In this document: piece after piece, positions 1 through 9,225 of the stretch
Numbering within the stretch: the stretch's first letter is position 1
Layout: every line of letters starts with the position of its first letter
Assembly (NCBI GenBank): GCA_963783355.1
Contig: CAWANF010000001.1
Coordinates: 62,001-126,000 of the forward strand
Direction of reading: 5' to 3'
Length of the DNA stretch: 64,000 nucleotides
Source of the DNA: CAWANF01 sp963783355
Lineage (GTDB): Bacteria > Bacteroidota > Rhodothermia > Balneolales > DATFMH01
Translations under genes and position numbers: made by a program
The notes under the pieces: generated by a model
The model's database searches: none
Told to the model about the DNA's origin: nothing
The model's input: the letters and a program-made list of their open reading frames with translations, nothing else

Positions 1-22
1 ATCTCGGATGTATGTGTTATGA
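1..22 (+). CDS. 3' end of an upstream gene, possibly homoserine dehydrogenase (partial)
   Basis: The second reading frame codes for Ser-Arg-Met-Tyr-Val-Leu and then stops with TGA at 20-22. That stop overlaps the thrB start in an ATGA arrangement, as in translationally coupled operons. Because thrA (aspartokinase/homoserine dehydrogenase) commonly precedes thrB and thrC, this may be its C-terminus. Only six codons are visible, so the identity is inferred from position alone. Confidence 0.3.
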
Positions 23-1002
23 GTAAATATAAGATTGAAGAAGTTAAAGCCCATGCACCCGCCAGTGTAGCGAACGTAGGTTGCGGATTTGATGTGATGG
101 GTTTCGCTATCAATGAGCCGGGTGACGAGGTTGTTGCAAGGTTTAGCGATACCCATGGCGTTTATATTAAAGCCATACACGGAACAGATATCGAATTACC
201 GATGGAAGCGGAAAAAAATACGGCTGGAGTTGCGGCTATAGCGCTCGTTAATGCCCTGGATGACGATAAAATACCGGGAATAGAACTGGAACTATATAAG
301 AAAATGCCTTTGGGTAGCGGACTGGGTTCCAGTGCCGCAAGTGCTGTTGCCTCTGTTGTAGCCGTCAATAAGTTGCTTGGTGACCCGTTCGAGAAAAAGG
401 ATTTATTGAAATTTGCCGTGGCCGGAGAGTATATCTCCTGTGGCGCAGCTCATGCCGATAACGCTGCTGCTTCATTAATGGGCGGCTTCATCCTGGTTAG
501 GAGTAATGAGCCGTTGGATGTTATTGCACTTCCGAGCCCGAAAGAATTGTTTTGCACAGTGATTCATCCAAAAATAGAAATACGGACGAGTGATACACGG
601 AAAATTTTAAGAAAACAGGTTCTGTTATCCGACGCAGTAACACAATGGGGAAATGTTGGTGCTTTGGTAGCGGGACTTTATCGGAATGATTATGAATTAA
701 TTGGCCGATCATTACATGATTCGGTTATTGAACCTGTTCGTTCCGTGCTTATTCCGGGCTACCCTGCTATTAAAAATGCTGCTTTGGAAGCCGGAGCGTT
801 GGGTTGCAGTATTTCCGGTTCGGGTCCTTCTATTTTTGCGCTTTCACGTGGTGAAGATAGTGCTAATCAGATTGGCACAGCGATGGAAGAAGCTATTGAT
901 AAAATCGGGTTGCCTTACGATCTGTATATTTCCCCCGTTAATCGTCACGGAAGTTTATTGTTAGATCAAAAAAGCGCTGGTTTTAGAAGTTTTGCCCAAT
1001 GA
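19..1002 (+). CDS. thrB: Homoserine kinase
   Basis: Phosphorylates L-homoserine to O-phosphohomoserine with ATP, the step before threonine synthase; cytoplasmic. The 327-residue protein is a GHMP-family kinase. Its N-terminus (about residues 11-30) has the family pattern APASVANVGCGFDVMG, and the glycine/serine-rich phosphate loop PLGSGLGSSAASA lies at residues 97-109. A C-terminal GCSISGSGPS stretch matches the third GHMP motif. Length is normal for bacterial ThrB. The start overlaps the upstream stop (ATGA), and thrC follows after 47 bp, so it is probably in a threonine operon. No oddities seen. Confidence 0.95.
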   Translation: MSKYKIEEVKAHAPASVANVGCGFDVMGFAINEPGDEVVARFSDTHGVYIKAIHGTDIELPMEAEKNTAGVAAIALVNALDDDKIPGIELELYKKMPLGSGLGSSAASAVASVVAVNKLLGDPFEKKDLLKFAVAGEYISCGAAHADNAAASLMGGFILVRSNEPLDVIALPSPKELFCTVIHPKIEIRTSDTRKILRKQVLLSDAVTQWGNVGALVAGLYRNDYELIGRSLHDSVIEPVRSVLIPGYPAIKNAALEAGALGCSISGSGPSIFALSRGEDSANQIGTAMEEAIDKIGLPYDLYISPVNRHGSLLLDQKSAGFRSFAQ

Positions 1003-1049
1003 AATAATAAATAAAACATCTTTTTGGGTTTTAGTAATTACATGATTAT

Positions 1050-2351
1050 ATGAGATTTGTAAGTACCAGTCAAAAGTCGGATCCTGTAACATTTACGGAA
1101 GCATTACTCAACGGCTTAGCCGTGGACGGGGGATTATATATGCCGGAGCGAATCCCTGTAATTGAGAATGAATTCTGGGAATCTGTTGCGGATAAATCGT
1201 TTAGTGATATAGCAGAGAAAATAGTAACTCCCTATTTGTCGGATGAATGGGACAGCCAAACTATACGGGATATAATCCAAAATGCTTTCACTTTCGAGGC
1301 TCCGTTGAAAAGAATTGACGGACATACGTATGTGATGGAGCTGTTCCATGGTCCCACACTGGCTTTTAAGGACTTCGGTGCCCGCTTTATGGCCCGCGCT
1401 TTCAATAAACTGGGCCGTGATAAAAAAATATTTATTCTGGTTGCTACATCAGGAGATACGGGAAGCGCTGTAGCCCAAGGATTTAAAGATTCAGAACATG
1501 TTTCGGTATATTTGCTCTATCCGGGTGGTAAAGTGAGTAAATTGCAGGAGCAGCAACTCACGACAACCGGCGGCAATGTAACAGCCATCGAAGTAGATGG
1601 TACTTTCGATGATTGTCAGCGTATGGTGAAGCAGGCTTTCTCGGATACATCATTACGCAATAAAATTTTATTGAGTTCTGCAAATTCCATTAATTTCGCC
1701 CGTTTATTGCCGCAATCACTGTATTATATTTATGCTTTGGCACAACTCAGGAAAGCTGGTGTGCTTCAGAAACCGGTCATATCGGTTCCGAGCGGGAACA
1801 TGGGGAATGTGACCGGCGGATTGTTGGCTATGAAAATGGGAATGCCGGTTGAACGATTTATCATTGCCACAAATGTGAATGATGTCGTGCCGCAATATCT
1901 GGATAGTGGGATTTTTGAACCGAGATCATCTATCCGAACCATATCGAATGCTATGGATGTGGGTAATCCGAGTAATCTTGCACGTATTCGTTATCTCTTT
2001 GGGGATAAATTATCCGATATTCATTCGGTCATCTCAGGAATTTCTTTCACTGATGACGCCACAAAAGAGGCTATAAAACGAGTCTATAAAAAATGTAATT
2101 ATACGCTGGATCCGCACACCGCTGTAGGATATCTCGCCTCAGAAGCATATCGGGAACAAACGGGGAATAAGGATCAGCCCATTGTCATTATGTCGACGGC
2201 CCATCCGGCAAAATTCAAAGATATCGTAGAACCGCTGACCGGTGTTGATGTGGATATGCCGGAACGCTTAAGAGAATGCCTGAAAAAGAAAAAGGAATCT
2301 GTATTGATGAAGCCCTCATACGAAATTTTGAAAGCATTTTTATTGAAATAA
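1050..2351 (+). CDS. thrC: Threonine synthase
   Basis: Converts O-phosphohomoserine to L-threonine using PLP. The 433 residues begin with the usual ThrC N-terminal domain (MRFVSTSQ, then GLAVDGGLYMPE). The PLP lysine is Lys107 in the motif TLAFKDFGARF, and a SGDTGSA phosphate-binding stretch follows about 30 residues later. Other ThrC signatures such as SANSINFARLLPQ are intact. This is the longer enterobacterial-type (class 2) enzyme rather than the short plant/Bacillus type, judged by the N-terminal domain. It lies 47 bp after thrB on the same strand, consistent with one transcript. Confidence 0.95.
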   Translation: MRFVSTSQKSDPVTFTEALLNGLAVDGGLYMPERIPVIENEFWESVADKSFSDIAEKIVTPYLSDEWDSQTIRDIIQNAFTFEAPLKRIDGHTYVMELFHGPTLAFKDFGARFMARAFNKLGRDKKIFILVATSGDTGSAVAQGFKDSEHVSVYLLYPGGKVSKLQEQQLTTTGGNVTAIEVDGTFDDCQRMVKQAFSDTSLRNKILLSSANSINFARLLPQSLYYIYALAQLRKAGVLQKPVISVPSGNMGNVTGGLLAMKMGMPVERFIIATNVNDVVPQYLDSGIFEPRSSIRTISNAMDVGNPSNLARIRYLFGDKLSDIHSVISGISFTDDATKEAIKRVYKKCNYTLDPHTAVGYLASEAYREQTGNKDQPIVIMSTAHPAKFKDIVEPLTGVDVDMPERLRECLKKKKESVLMKPSYEILKAFLLK

Positions 2352-2432
2352 AGTATTGAAGAGGAAAAAACATTTAACAATTAAATCAACAGGTCACACA
2401 ATCGATTGAAAGCCTTATAAACAAAAATAATC

Positions 2433-3614
2433 ATGAAAGAAGAACTCAATAACATCCGGACCCAACTGGATCAAATCGATCGCAAAATTATTGAAGCGCT
2501 GGCAGAACGCCAGGATATCGTGCGGGAAGTTTTTCAACTTAAAGCACGCAATGCAAAAGCGATACGTGATTACCAAAGGGAAGAGAAAATACTCGAAAAA
2601 ATTGGACAAATAGCCAGGAAAGCGGGCTTGGATCGTTATTTTGTTGAACAGGTTTTCAGGGAAATTATCAATCAGTCGGTTCGTTCACAGACTCATGCCA
2701 TGCTCGATTATCATAATAATGTCGTCTCCGAAAAGACGATTACCGTGGCTTACCAGGGAACGGAAGGAGCTTATAGTAACCAGGCAGCTTACCGGCATTT
2801 CAATGATCGCTACGCCAAGATTGTGACTTATGGGTACGATACTTTTTTAGAAGCAAGTAAAGCCGTCGAAAACGGGGAAGTCGATGTTGCCGTTTTGCCT
2901 ATCGAAAATACCACAGCCGGTTCAATCAACGAGACCTATGATATTCTTGGAAATGCTCCGTTAACGATTGTCGGGGAAGAGGTCCTTCGAATTCGTCATT
3001 GTCTTTTGGGTTCGCGGAAAGTGCCTCTTTCAAGTATAAAGAGAATCATATCGCATCCTCAGGCTCTGGCACAATGCAGTAACTATTTATCCAAGCTTAC
3101 CGATTGCCGGGTCGAATCATATCTGGATACCGCTTTAGCCGCACGAAAAGTGCAGGAAGACGGAGATTTGTCACAGGCAGCTATTGCCGGAGAACGCGCG
3201 GCCGAGTTGTACGACCTGGAAATCCTTGAAGAAAATATTGCCAACCAGGAACAGAATTTTACGCGGTTTGTAATCGTATCAAAAGAAGAAGTTTATTGTG
3301 ATCCTCTACTGCCAAGCAAAACGTCTATTGTCATGGCTACGAGTCATCAGAAAGGGGCTCTCATCAACTCTTTGCGTGTTTTGGGTGATTACGACATTAA
3401 CATGACCAAACTTGAATCACGCCCGCGTCCGAATGTGCCATGGCAATATCTTTTTTATCTTGATATAGAAGGCAATACTAAAGAACAGGTTATAGCTGAT
3501 GCACTCGGGGAACTGGAAAAGCATACCGCATTTGTAAAAGTACTTGGCTGCTATCCGATACAGCCGAAAAGCGAAGAAGTGGCAATTGGCCCTTCTTCTA
3601 AATCCTATTTATAG
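2433..3614 (+). CDS. pheA: Bifunctional chorismate mutase / prephenate dehydratase (P-protein)
   Basis: Makes phenylpyruvate from chorismate by way of prephenate. Three domains can be read: an AroQ-type chorismate mutase helix bundle (residues 1-90, with LDQIDRKIIEALAER), a prephenate dehydratase domain from about residue 102 (AYQGTEGAYSNQAA, ending near the catalytic TRF in NFTRFVIV), and a C-terminal ACT domain from about residue 297. The ACT domain keeps an ESRP motif, the phenylalanine-binding site that gives feedback inhibition in this family. At 393 residues it is a full-length P-protein. It lies 81 bp after thrC and 69 bp before alaC, a likely amino-acid biosynthesis cluster. Confidence 0.95.
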   Translation: MKEELNNIRTQLDQIDRKIIEALAERQDIVREVFQLKARNAKAIRDYQREEKILEKIGQIARKAGLDRYFVEQVFREIINQSVRSQTHAMLDYHNNVVSEKTITVAYQGTEGAYSNQAAYRHFNDRYAKIVTYGYDTFLEASKAVENGEVDVAVLPIENTTAGSINETYDILGNAPLTIVGEEVLRIRHCLLGSRKVPLSSIKRIISHPQALAQCSNYLSKLTDCRVESYLDTALAARKVQEDGDLSQAAIAGERAAELYDLEILEENIANQEQNFTRFVIVSKEEVYCDPLLPSKTSIVMATSHQKGALINSLRVLGDYDINMTKLESRPRPNVPWQYLFYLDIEGNTKEQVIADALGELEKHTAFVKVLGCYPIQPKSEEVAIGPSSKSYL

Positions 3615-3683
3615 ACAAACGAATAAATTAGAAGCAGAAACAATTTCAATAACTATAAAAAATTTTAGAACGGAGATCATTTT

Positions 3684-4853
3684 ATGCATGAGTTTAATCG
3701 TATAAAACGGTTACCACCCTATGCGTTTGCAGTGACTGATGAATTGAAGATGAAAGCTCGACGTGCCGGTGAGGACATTGTTGATATGAGTATGGGGAAT
3801 CCGGATCAACCGACCCCGGATTTCATTGTTGACAAACTGGTTGAAGCGGCGCAGAAAGGTAGAAATCACCGTTATTCGGTCTCCAGAGGCATTTATAAGC
3901 TTCGCCTGGCTTTTGCCGACTGGTATAAAAGGCACTATGATGTTACGCTGGATCCCGAGGAAGAAGTTATCGTAAGTATGGGTTCCAAAGAAGGGCTGGC
4001 TCACTTGGTTCTGGGTATTATAGACCAGGGAGATATTGTATTATGTCCCGATCCAACCTATCCCATTCATGCTTATTCGGTTGTTATAGCGGGCGGTGAT
4101 CTTCGAAGAGTGCCATTGGAGCAGGGCGTGAATTTCTTTGAACGGCTGGAAGAGGCCTATCGCCAAAGCTGGCCGCGCCCCAAGTTATTAATTATCAATT
4201 TTCCGCATAATCCTACAACGGAAGTTGTGGATCTGGACTTTTTCCAGAGAGTTGTTAATTTCGCCCTGGAGCACGAGTTAATCGTCATCCATGATTTGGC
4301 CTATGCCGATCTGTGTTTTGATGGGTATAAGGCTCCCAGTATGCTGCAAATTCCTGAAGCAAGGCAAATTGGAGTCGAGACTTTTACGATGTCCAAAAGT
4401 TATAATATGCCAGGCTGGCGGGTTGGTTTTTGTGTCGGAAACAGGGAGATCATTGCCGCCTTGCGCCGGATTAAAAGTTATCTTGATTACGGTATTTTTC
4501 AACCGGTTCAGATTGCCGCCATTGAAGCATTGAATAATGGTGACGATGAAGCGCTGAAAATCAGGGATTTGTATCAGGCAAGACGCGATACCCTGGTAGA
4601 TTCATTAAACCGGATAGGCTGGGAAGTGACTAAGCCCAAAGCCACAATGTTTGTATGGGGACGTATTCCTGAGCCTTTTCGCCAACAGGGATCGATGGAG
4701 TTTGCAAAATTCCTTTTGAAGGAAGCTAAAGTGGCTGTTTCACCGGGAATTGGATTTGGCCATGGAGGTGACGAATATGTTCGTTTCGCTTTAATTGAAA
4801 ATGAGCATCGAATTCATCAGGCAGTAAGAGGAATAAAGAAAGCCCTCGGTTAA
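3684..4853 (+). CDS. alaC: Class I aminotransferase, AlaC-like (glutamate-pyruvate)
   Basis: A fold-type I PLP aminotransferase of 389 residues. From recall, the N-terminus (F-RI-RLPPYAF-VT-ELKM-AR) and the block GEDIVDMSMGNPD closely follow Escherichia coli AlaC (YfdZ), which makes alanine from pyruvate and glutamate. The PLP lysine is Lys238 in TMSKSYNMPGWRVGF, and NFPHNPT (about residues 172-178) provides the ring-binding asparagine. A Shine-Dalgarno-like GGAG lies 9 bp before the ATG. Following pheA, it could also transaminate phenylpyruvate or act as an LL-diaminopimelate aminotransferase relative; alanine is the best guess from sequence likeness. Confidence 0.85.
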   Translation: MHEFNRIKRLPPYAFAVTDELKMKARRAGEDIVDMSMGNPDQPTPDFIVDKLVEAAQKGRNHRYSVSRGIYKLRLAFADWYKRHYDVTLDPEEEVIVSMGSKEGLAHLVLGIIDQGDIVLCPDPTYPIHAYSVVIAGGDLRRVPLEQGVNFFERLEEAYRQSWPRPKLLIINFPHNPTTEVVDLDFFQRVVNFALEHELIVIHDLAYADLCFDGYKAPSMLQIPEARQIGVETFTMSKSYNMPGWRVGFCVGNREIIAALRRIKSYLDYGIFQPVQIAAIEALNNGDDEALKIRDLYQARRDTLVDSLNRIGWEVTKPKATMFVWGRIPEPFRQQGSMEFAKFLLKEAKVAVSPGIGFGHGGDEYVRFALIENEHRIHQAVRGIKKALG

Positions 4854-4894
4854 TATTAATACATAAAAAAAATTCAGTTACAGGGAACAAAAGA

Positions 4895-6016
4895 ATGAAG
4901 AATCACGGACAGAACAGATGGAAGACAATGGGTAAATCACTGGTGTTTTTGTGGTTATTTTTATTGGGATATTCCAAAGTAGCCGTTTCTCAGTTTATGG
5001 CAAATGGTTTGAAAATCATTCCGTCTTCTAATAAAAATTTTGTCTATGAGGGCCGCGTTGATCATTCATATCCGGATTCTCCGATATTTTATTGGTCAGG
5101 GAACTCGGCAACCATCGGATTTTCGGGAAAAAAACTCAGTGTGATTCTGGATGACGAAAGTGGTGATAATTATTTTGATATTATCATTGATCATGATGGA
5201 GCCGACCGGTATGCTATCGCCTGTCAAAAAGGGAAACATATTTATTCCATTCCAATCAGTCTGACCAACAGCAAGCATACGGTTCAAATATTTCGGCGAA
5301 CTGATCCAACATGGTCGGGAACCAAATTCGACGGAATTGAAATTGCCCAGAAAGACAGCGTTTTCAATCCTGATATTCATCATAAATTAAAAATCGCTTA
5401 TTACGGAGATTCCATAACGGCCGGATATGGTGTCTTATCCATTACACGACAAAAGGAAGGTTCGGACTCTTTGATGGATAATTATGCTGCATATGATGCT
5501 ATAGCAGCTCGTCATTTCAATGCGGATTATCATAATATTTCCCGCAGCGGGATCGGTATTATCAAAAGCTGGTTCCCGCTGATTATGCCGCAAATGTACA
5601 ACCGGCTGAATCCTGGAAATTCACAAAGCCGCTGGAATTTTTCAAAATGGACGCCTGACATTGTTGTCATTAACCTTTTTCAGAATGATTCATGGCTATT
5701 GCCAAGAGAAAAAAATCCGCCAACTCCACAACAGATTGTACAGGCCTATATTAATTTTGTTCATTCCCTGTATGTTCATTTTCCAAAAGCTACCTACGTC
5801 TGCATGCTGGGAAATATGGATATAACCCGAAAAAAATCGCCCTGGCCCGGTTATGTAAAACAAGCTGTAAATGAAATGCAGCAAAAATGGGATATAAAAA
5901 TTACCAGTTTAATGGTGCCGTACAAACAGACTTTAGGTCACCCGAATATAAAAGAACAGCGTGTTATGGCTGATTACCTGATACGCAAAATAAACGAAGT
6001 CTATTATCATAAATAG
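4895..6016 (+). CDS. Secreted CE2-like SGNH/GDSL carbohydrate esterase
   Basis: A 373-residue exported esterase, probably removing acetyl groups from polysaccharide. An N-terminal hydrophobic segment (about residues 14-32) acts as a signal peptide. A beta-rich domain (about 38-152) is followed by an SGNH hydrolase domain that opens with YYGDSITAGYG, nucleophile Ser173. The order beta-sandwich then SGNH is that of carbohydrate esterase family 2 (acetyl-xylan esterase type). NLFQND (about residues 255-260) is the likely Asn block. The ATG at 4928 (Met12) would also leave an intact signal peptide, so the start is uncertain. It follows alaC by 41 bp but is functionally unrelated. Confidence 0.75.
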   Translation: MKNHGQNRWKTMGKSLVFLWLFLLGYSKVAVSQFMANGLKIIPSSNKNFVYEGRVDHSYPDSPIFYWSGNSATIGFSGKKLSVILDDESGDNYFDIIIDHDGADRYAIACQKGKHIYSIPISLTNSKHTVQIFRRTDPTWSGTKFDGIEIAQKDSVFNPDIHHKLKIAYYGDSITAGYGVLSITRQKEGSDSLMDNYAAYDAIAARHFNADYHNISRSGIGIIKSWFPLIMPQMYNRLNPGNSQSRWNFSKWTPDIVVINLFQNDSWLLPREKNPPTPQQIVQAYINFVHSLYVHFPKATYVCMLGNMDITRKKSPWPGYVKQAVNEMQQKWDIKITSLMVPYKQTLGHPNIKEQRVMADYLIRKINEVYYHK

Positions 6017-6194
6017 AAAATTAAATCTGCGGGTTACTGCCAGTTTGTTTCCAAATTCCAGAATTGAAATAAATTCCTTAATTAAAATTTGTAATATATT
6101 CTTGTAAGTATTTATTATTTAATACAAGTTTCATTGGTATAAATAAACGCTTTTTCAATATATCATGTGATTGCCTTATTAAAGAGAGGATATC

Positions 6195-6914
6195 ATGAAA
6201 AGTGTGATCATTTCATTTCTGCTTTTTGTAGTCGCGGTTGTGGGTTGCCATAAAGTGACGAGTGAAAAAACCGGTTCAAATTATCCGGTCATTGAGGGGA
6301 CATGGTCGATTGACAGTCCCAGTCACGCCCACTGGTTAGGTCAGGCTCCCATTACACCGCCAAAATCTACCGGAAGTGCTTTTTCCGGATTCCGGTTAGC
6401 TTCCATCGACACCGTTTTCGATACCGTTTTTGTTGAACATCCTGTACAGCAGGGATTAAGCATTGAATCTGCACCACTGCTTCGCAGGAAATATTCGATA
6501 AAAGTGGATAGTGTTACCTATTATTTCAGCGGTATTACGATGAACTTTGTTGATAGCAGCCAATATTCTTACACCCTGAATAATATGGGTACCCCGGCTG
6601 TACTGTCATTTCCAGATTGGAAAGATAAGACAAAGCGGCCTCCTCTTTTAGTTGTACCTGGTCCGGAAGGCTTTTCTGGATGGAGCAATGAGAACGGTAT
6701 ACTAAAAGTTAATATGGATTTTTACAGTATAAAGGGGAGCTGGGATACAACCGGTTTCGATAAAATGAACCTGGCTGTAACCGATACGGCCCAAAGTGTA
6801 AGAAATCCGGCAGATGCAGATGCATATCCAAAAGGACCCAGAAGGACAAGAGTGTATCAATTCGTGAATATTGACGGATTGATCAATACACTCAAAAAAC
6901 TGGGGGTAAATTAA
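6195..6914 (+). CDS. Hypothetical lipoprotein
   Basis: I do not recognise the family. The 239-residue protein has a lipoprotein signal peptide with lipobox VVGC (Cys18), so it should be anchored in the inner or outer membrane. The mature part is Ser/Thr/Asp-rich with alternating hydrophobic positions (for example FDTVFDTVFVEH), suggesting a beta-rich extracytoplasmic fold. A purine-rich GAGAGG lies a few bases before the ATG. It is followed by a convergent gene and preceded by 178 bp of AT-rich DNA, so it is probably a single transcription unit. Confidence 0.75.
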   Translation: MKSVIISFLLFVVAVVGCHKVTSEKTGSNYPVIEGTWSIDSPSHAHWLGQAPITPPKSTGSAFSGFRLASIDTVFDTVFVEHPVQQGLSIESAPLLRRKYSIKVDSVTYYFSGITMNFVDSSQYSYTLNNMGTPAVLSFPDWKDKTKRPPLLVVPGPEGFSGWSNENGILKVNMDFYSIKGSWDTTGFDKMNLAVTDTAQSVRNPADADAYPKGPRRTRVYQFVNIDGLINTLKKLGVN

Positions 6915-6948
6915 AATCTAAAAAAGGATTCTAAATCATCGGTTCAGC

Positions 6949-7530
6949 TTACGATAAGTCCAAAGCTTTTAAAACATCATCAGTGGAACGAACCCGTCCG
7001 ATTCTCGGAAAGATATTTTTGATGACAAATTCATGTGCTCCGTCTGATAATCCCGCCATGGCATCTTCAACAAATATCTGATCATAACCACGTTCATAAG
7101 CATCCCTGGCTGTGGATTCCACACCGAAATTAGTGGAAATTCCACCCAAAATGATTGTTTTAATACCCCGGCGGCGAAGCTGCAAATCGAGGCCGGTGCC
7201 ATAAAAAGCCCCCCACTGTCGCTTCGTGATCACGAAATCACCCTGCTTCGGGCCAATTTCAGGAACGATTTGATCAAAGTCGGCAGGATAGTGGCCGCCT
7301 AGCGGGGTGGCATCGGTGACCGGGGATAAACGGTCGGCACCATTCGGTGAAAAGGTCACATGAACCGGAAAGACGGGAATTCCCAATGTTCGGCATTTAT
7401 CTGCAATTGTTTTTGAATTTTTTATCACTTTTTCTGAAGTATGCGGCCTGGTATCTCTGGCCACAATACCTTTTTGTAAATCTATTAATATTAACGCAGT
7501 CGATTTGTGTTCAATAATAAAATCTTGCAT
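6949..7530 (-). CDS. Isochorismatase-fold hydrolase lacking the catalytic cysteine
   Basis: A 193-residue cysteine-hydrolase-superfamily protein. Asp17 (ILIDLQKGI) and Lys103 (VITKRQWGAF) of the usual Asp-Lys-Cys triad are present. The position normally held by the nucleophile reads T-N-F-G-V-E, so the cysteine is Gly136. True isochorismatases of the EntB type also have Gly here and hydrolyse a vinyl ether, whereas nicotinamidases and N-carbamoyl amidases need the Cys. The substrate is not evident: no siderophore or menaquinone genes are nearby. It stands alone, convergent with the lipoprotein gene. Confidence 0.8.
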   Translation of the reverse strand: MQDFIIEHKSTALILIDLQKGIVARDTRPHTSEKVIKNSKTIADKCRTLGIPVFPVHVTFSPNGADRLSPVTDATPLGGHYPADFDQIVPEIGPKQGDFVITKRQWGAFYGTGLDLQLRRRGIKTIILGGISTNFGVESTARDAYERGYDQIFVEDAMAGLSDGAHEFVIKNIFPRIGRVRSTDDVLKALDLS

Positions 7531-7670
7531 GTCTTACCGTAGTTTAAGTTCAAAACAATCATTTAAAAAAACAGGGTAAATAAGCAAATGAAAAGGAATA
7601 TCCGAATAAAAAAACTTCAATTTTTACAACCGGAACAAATTCGGAAAAGTTCATACTCTGGGATCTGAGA

Positions 7671-7700
7671 AAACAAAAAAAGCCCGGGATTAACCGGGCT
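7671..7700 (-). terminator. Rho-independent terminator of the nhaD-like gene
   Basis: The 7-bp stem AGCCCGG/CCGGGCT (7681-7687 with 7694-7700) has a 6-nt loop. On the minus strand it is followed by a run of Ts (complement of 7675-7680). It lies 25 bp past the stop of the minus-strand antiporter gene. Confidence 0.85.
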
Positions 7701-7725
7701 TTCCAAATCTTATTGATTCATCAAA

Positions 7726-9225
7726 TTATTTCAAGATGAATTCCATTACCTTTTCGATGTATGGGAAAACCAAAGAAAAAATAATGAACAGAGGAATCAG
7801 AATTCCAAATGACCATTTCATATAACCAAGAAAGGAAGGCATTTCAACACCGTCGGCTTCAGCAATTGATTTCACCATGAAATTGGGGGCATTACCGATA
7901 TAAGAGTTCGCTCCCATGAACACAGCACCACAGGATATGGCCACAAGTGTAGACTGATAATGAGTCATCAGAGCATCGGCCGTAGTAATAGTATGTCCGA
8001 GTACGGCATGTGCCGTTCCACCGGCTGTATTGAAGAATACCAGGTATGTAGGTGTGTTATCAAGAAATGACGACAGCATACCGGTTATCCAGAAATACAT
8101 ATGGTCGTTAGGCGTTCCATCGGGGCGTGTAACCATGTGCACAACACTACTCAAAGCACCCGATTCTCCTGCACGCAATATTGCAATGGCCGGAATTATC
8201 GTGATGAAGATACCTGCAAAAAGTTTACCTACCTCAATAATCGGGAACCAGTCGAATCCATTGGCGGCCCGGCTTTCTTTTGGAGTTAAACGCCAGCTCA
8301 TATAAGCCAGGACAAGAATTGCGATATCACGAATGATATTTTGTATGGGGATATGTATGCCATAAACCATAACATCATTGAGATGGACAAATCCGGAAAA
8401 CAGAACAGCTCCTACAACTCCCAGCAACAAGATGAGGTTAAAGCCGCCTTCTATACCAATTTTTTCGGCATTTTCATCAACGGGGGGATGATTGGTTTCT
8501 TTCTTATATGCTGCTTTATCCCAGAAATAATAGAGTATCAGAAGGATACCGCAAGTGAATATCATCTCACCTAAAAGGTGTTCGGTTGTCCAGAAGAAAT
8601 GAACCCCCTGTAAGAATCCAAGGAATAATGGCGGATCACCAAGAGGAGTTAAAGCACCCCCTATATTGGCAACGAGAAAGATAAAAAATATGAATGTGTG
8701 TATCTTGTGAGTACGCCACTCGTTAGCACGCAGCATTGGACGAATCATCAACATGGCTGCACCGGTCGTTCCCATCCAGCTTGCCAGTATGGTACCAATT
8801 AGAAGCATTAGCGTATTCACCGCCGGACTTCCTTTAAGGGATCCGGTAATACGAATACCACCTGCAATCGTAAATAATGCCAATAGCAGAATTATGAAAG
8901 GGATGAACTCGAGTAGGTAAGTGTGCAGAACTTCATAGACCGTGGTATGAAATCCGTAAAGTGCCACCATAGGTAATAAAACAAGTAAACCCCAGCCAAG
9001 GGATACCTTGCCAAAATGATGATGCCAGAAATCCGGGGTGAATAATGGAAAAAGGGCAATCGATAATAAAATACCAATGAATGGGATTGTCCAGAATAAA
9101 CTTAAATTGGCTCCATTGAAACCTTGTTCTGCAGTTCCGGCAGCCATAGCAACTGAGGTCGAAAAGAATAAAACGAAAAAAGGTACCGCTTTAATCAGCC
9201 GCCTTAACCATTTATTTAAAGTCAC
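7726..9225 (-). CDS. nhaD: Na+/H+ antiporter, NhaD-like (ion transporter superfamily)
   Basis: A 499-residue inner-membrane protein with about 12 hydrophobic segments after an N-terminal hydrophobic leader. Conserved stretches such as WMGTTGAAMLMIRPMLRAN, GGALTPLGDPPLFLGF and the late GNAPNFMVKSIAE are those of the NhaD/ArsB-type transporters annotated as sodium:proton antiporters. It should export Na+ in exchange for H+. The start is GTG, chosen because a perfect AGGAGG lies 6 nt upstream (9231-9236, complement). It is divergent from nuoL across 380 bp. Confidence in the family is good, less so in the transported ion. Confidence 0.8.
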   Translation of the reverse strand: MTLNKWLRRLIKAVPFFVLFFSTSVAMAAGTAEQGFNGANLSLFWTIPFIGILLSIALFPLFTPDFWHHHFGKVSLGWGLLVLLPMVALYGFHTTVYEVLHTYLLEFIPFIILLLALFTIAGGIRITGSLKGSPAVNTLMLLIGTILASWMGTTGAAMLMIRPMLRANEWRTHKIHTFIFFIFLVANIGGALTPLGDPPLFLGFLQGVHFFWTTEHLLGEMIFTCGILLILYYFWDKAAYKKETNHPPVDENAEKIGIEGGFNLILLLGVVGAVLFSGFVHLNDVMVYGIHIPIQNIIRDIAILVLAYMSWRLTPKESRAANGFDWFPIIEVGKLFAGIFITIIPAIAILRAGESGALSSVVHMVTRPDGTPNDHMYFWITGMLSSFLDNTPTYLVFFNTAGGTAHAVLGHTITTADALMTHYQSTLVAISCGAVFMGANSYIGNAPNFMVKSIAEADGVEMPSFLGYMKWSFGILIPLFIIFSLVFPYIEKVMEFILK

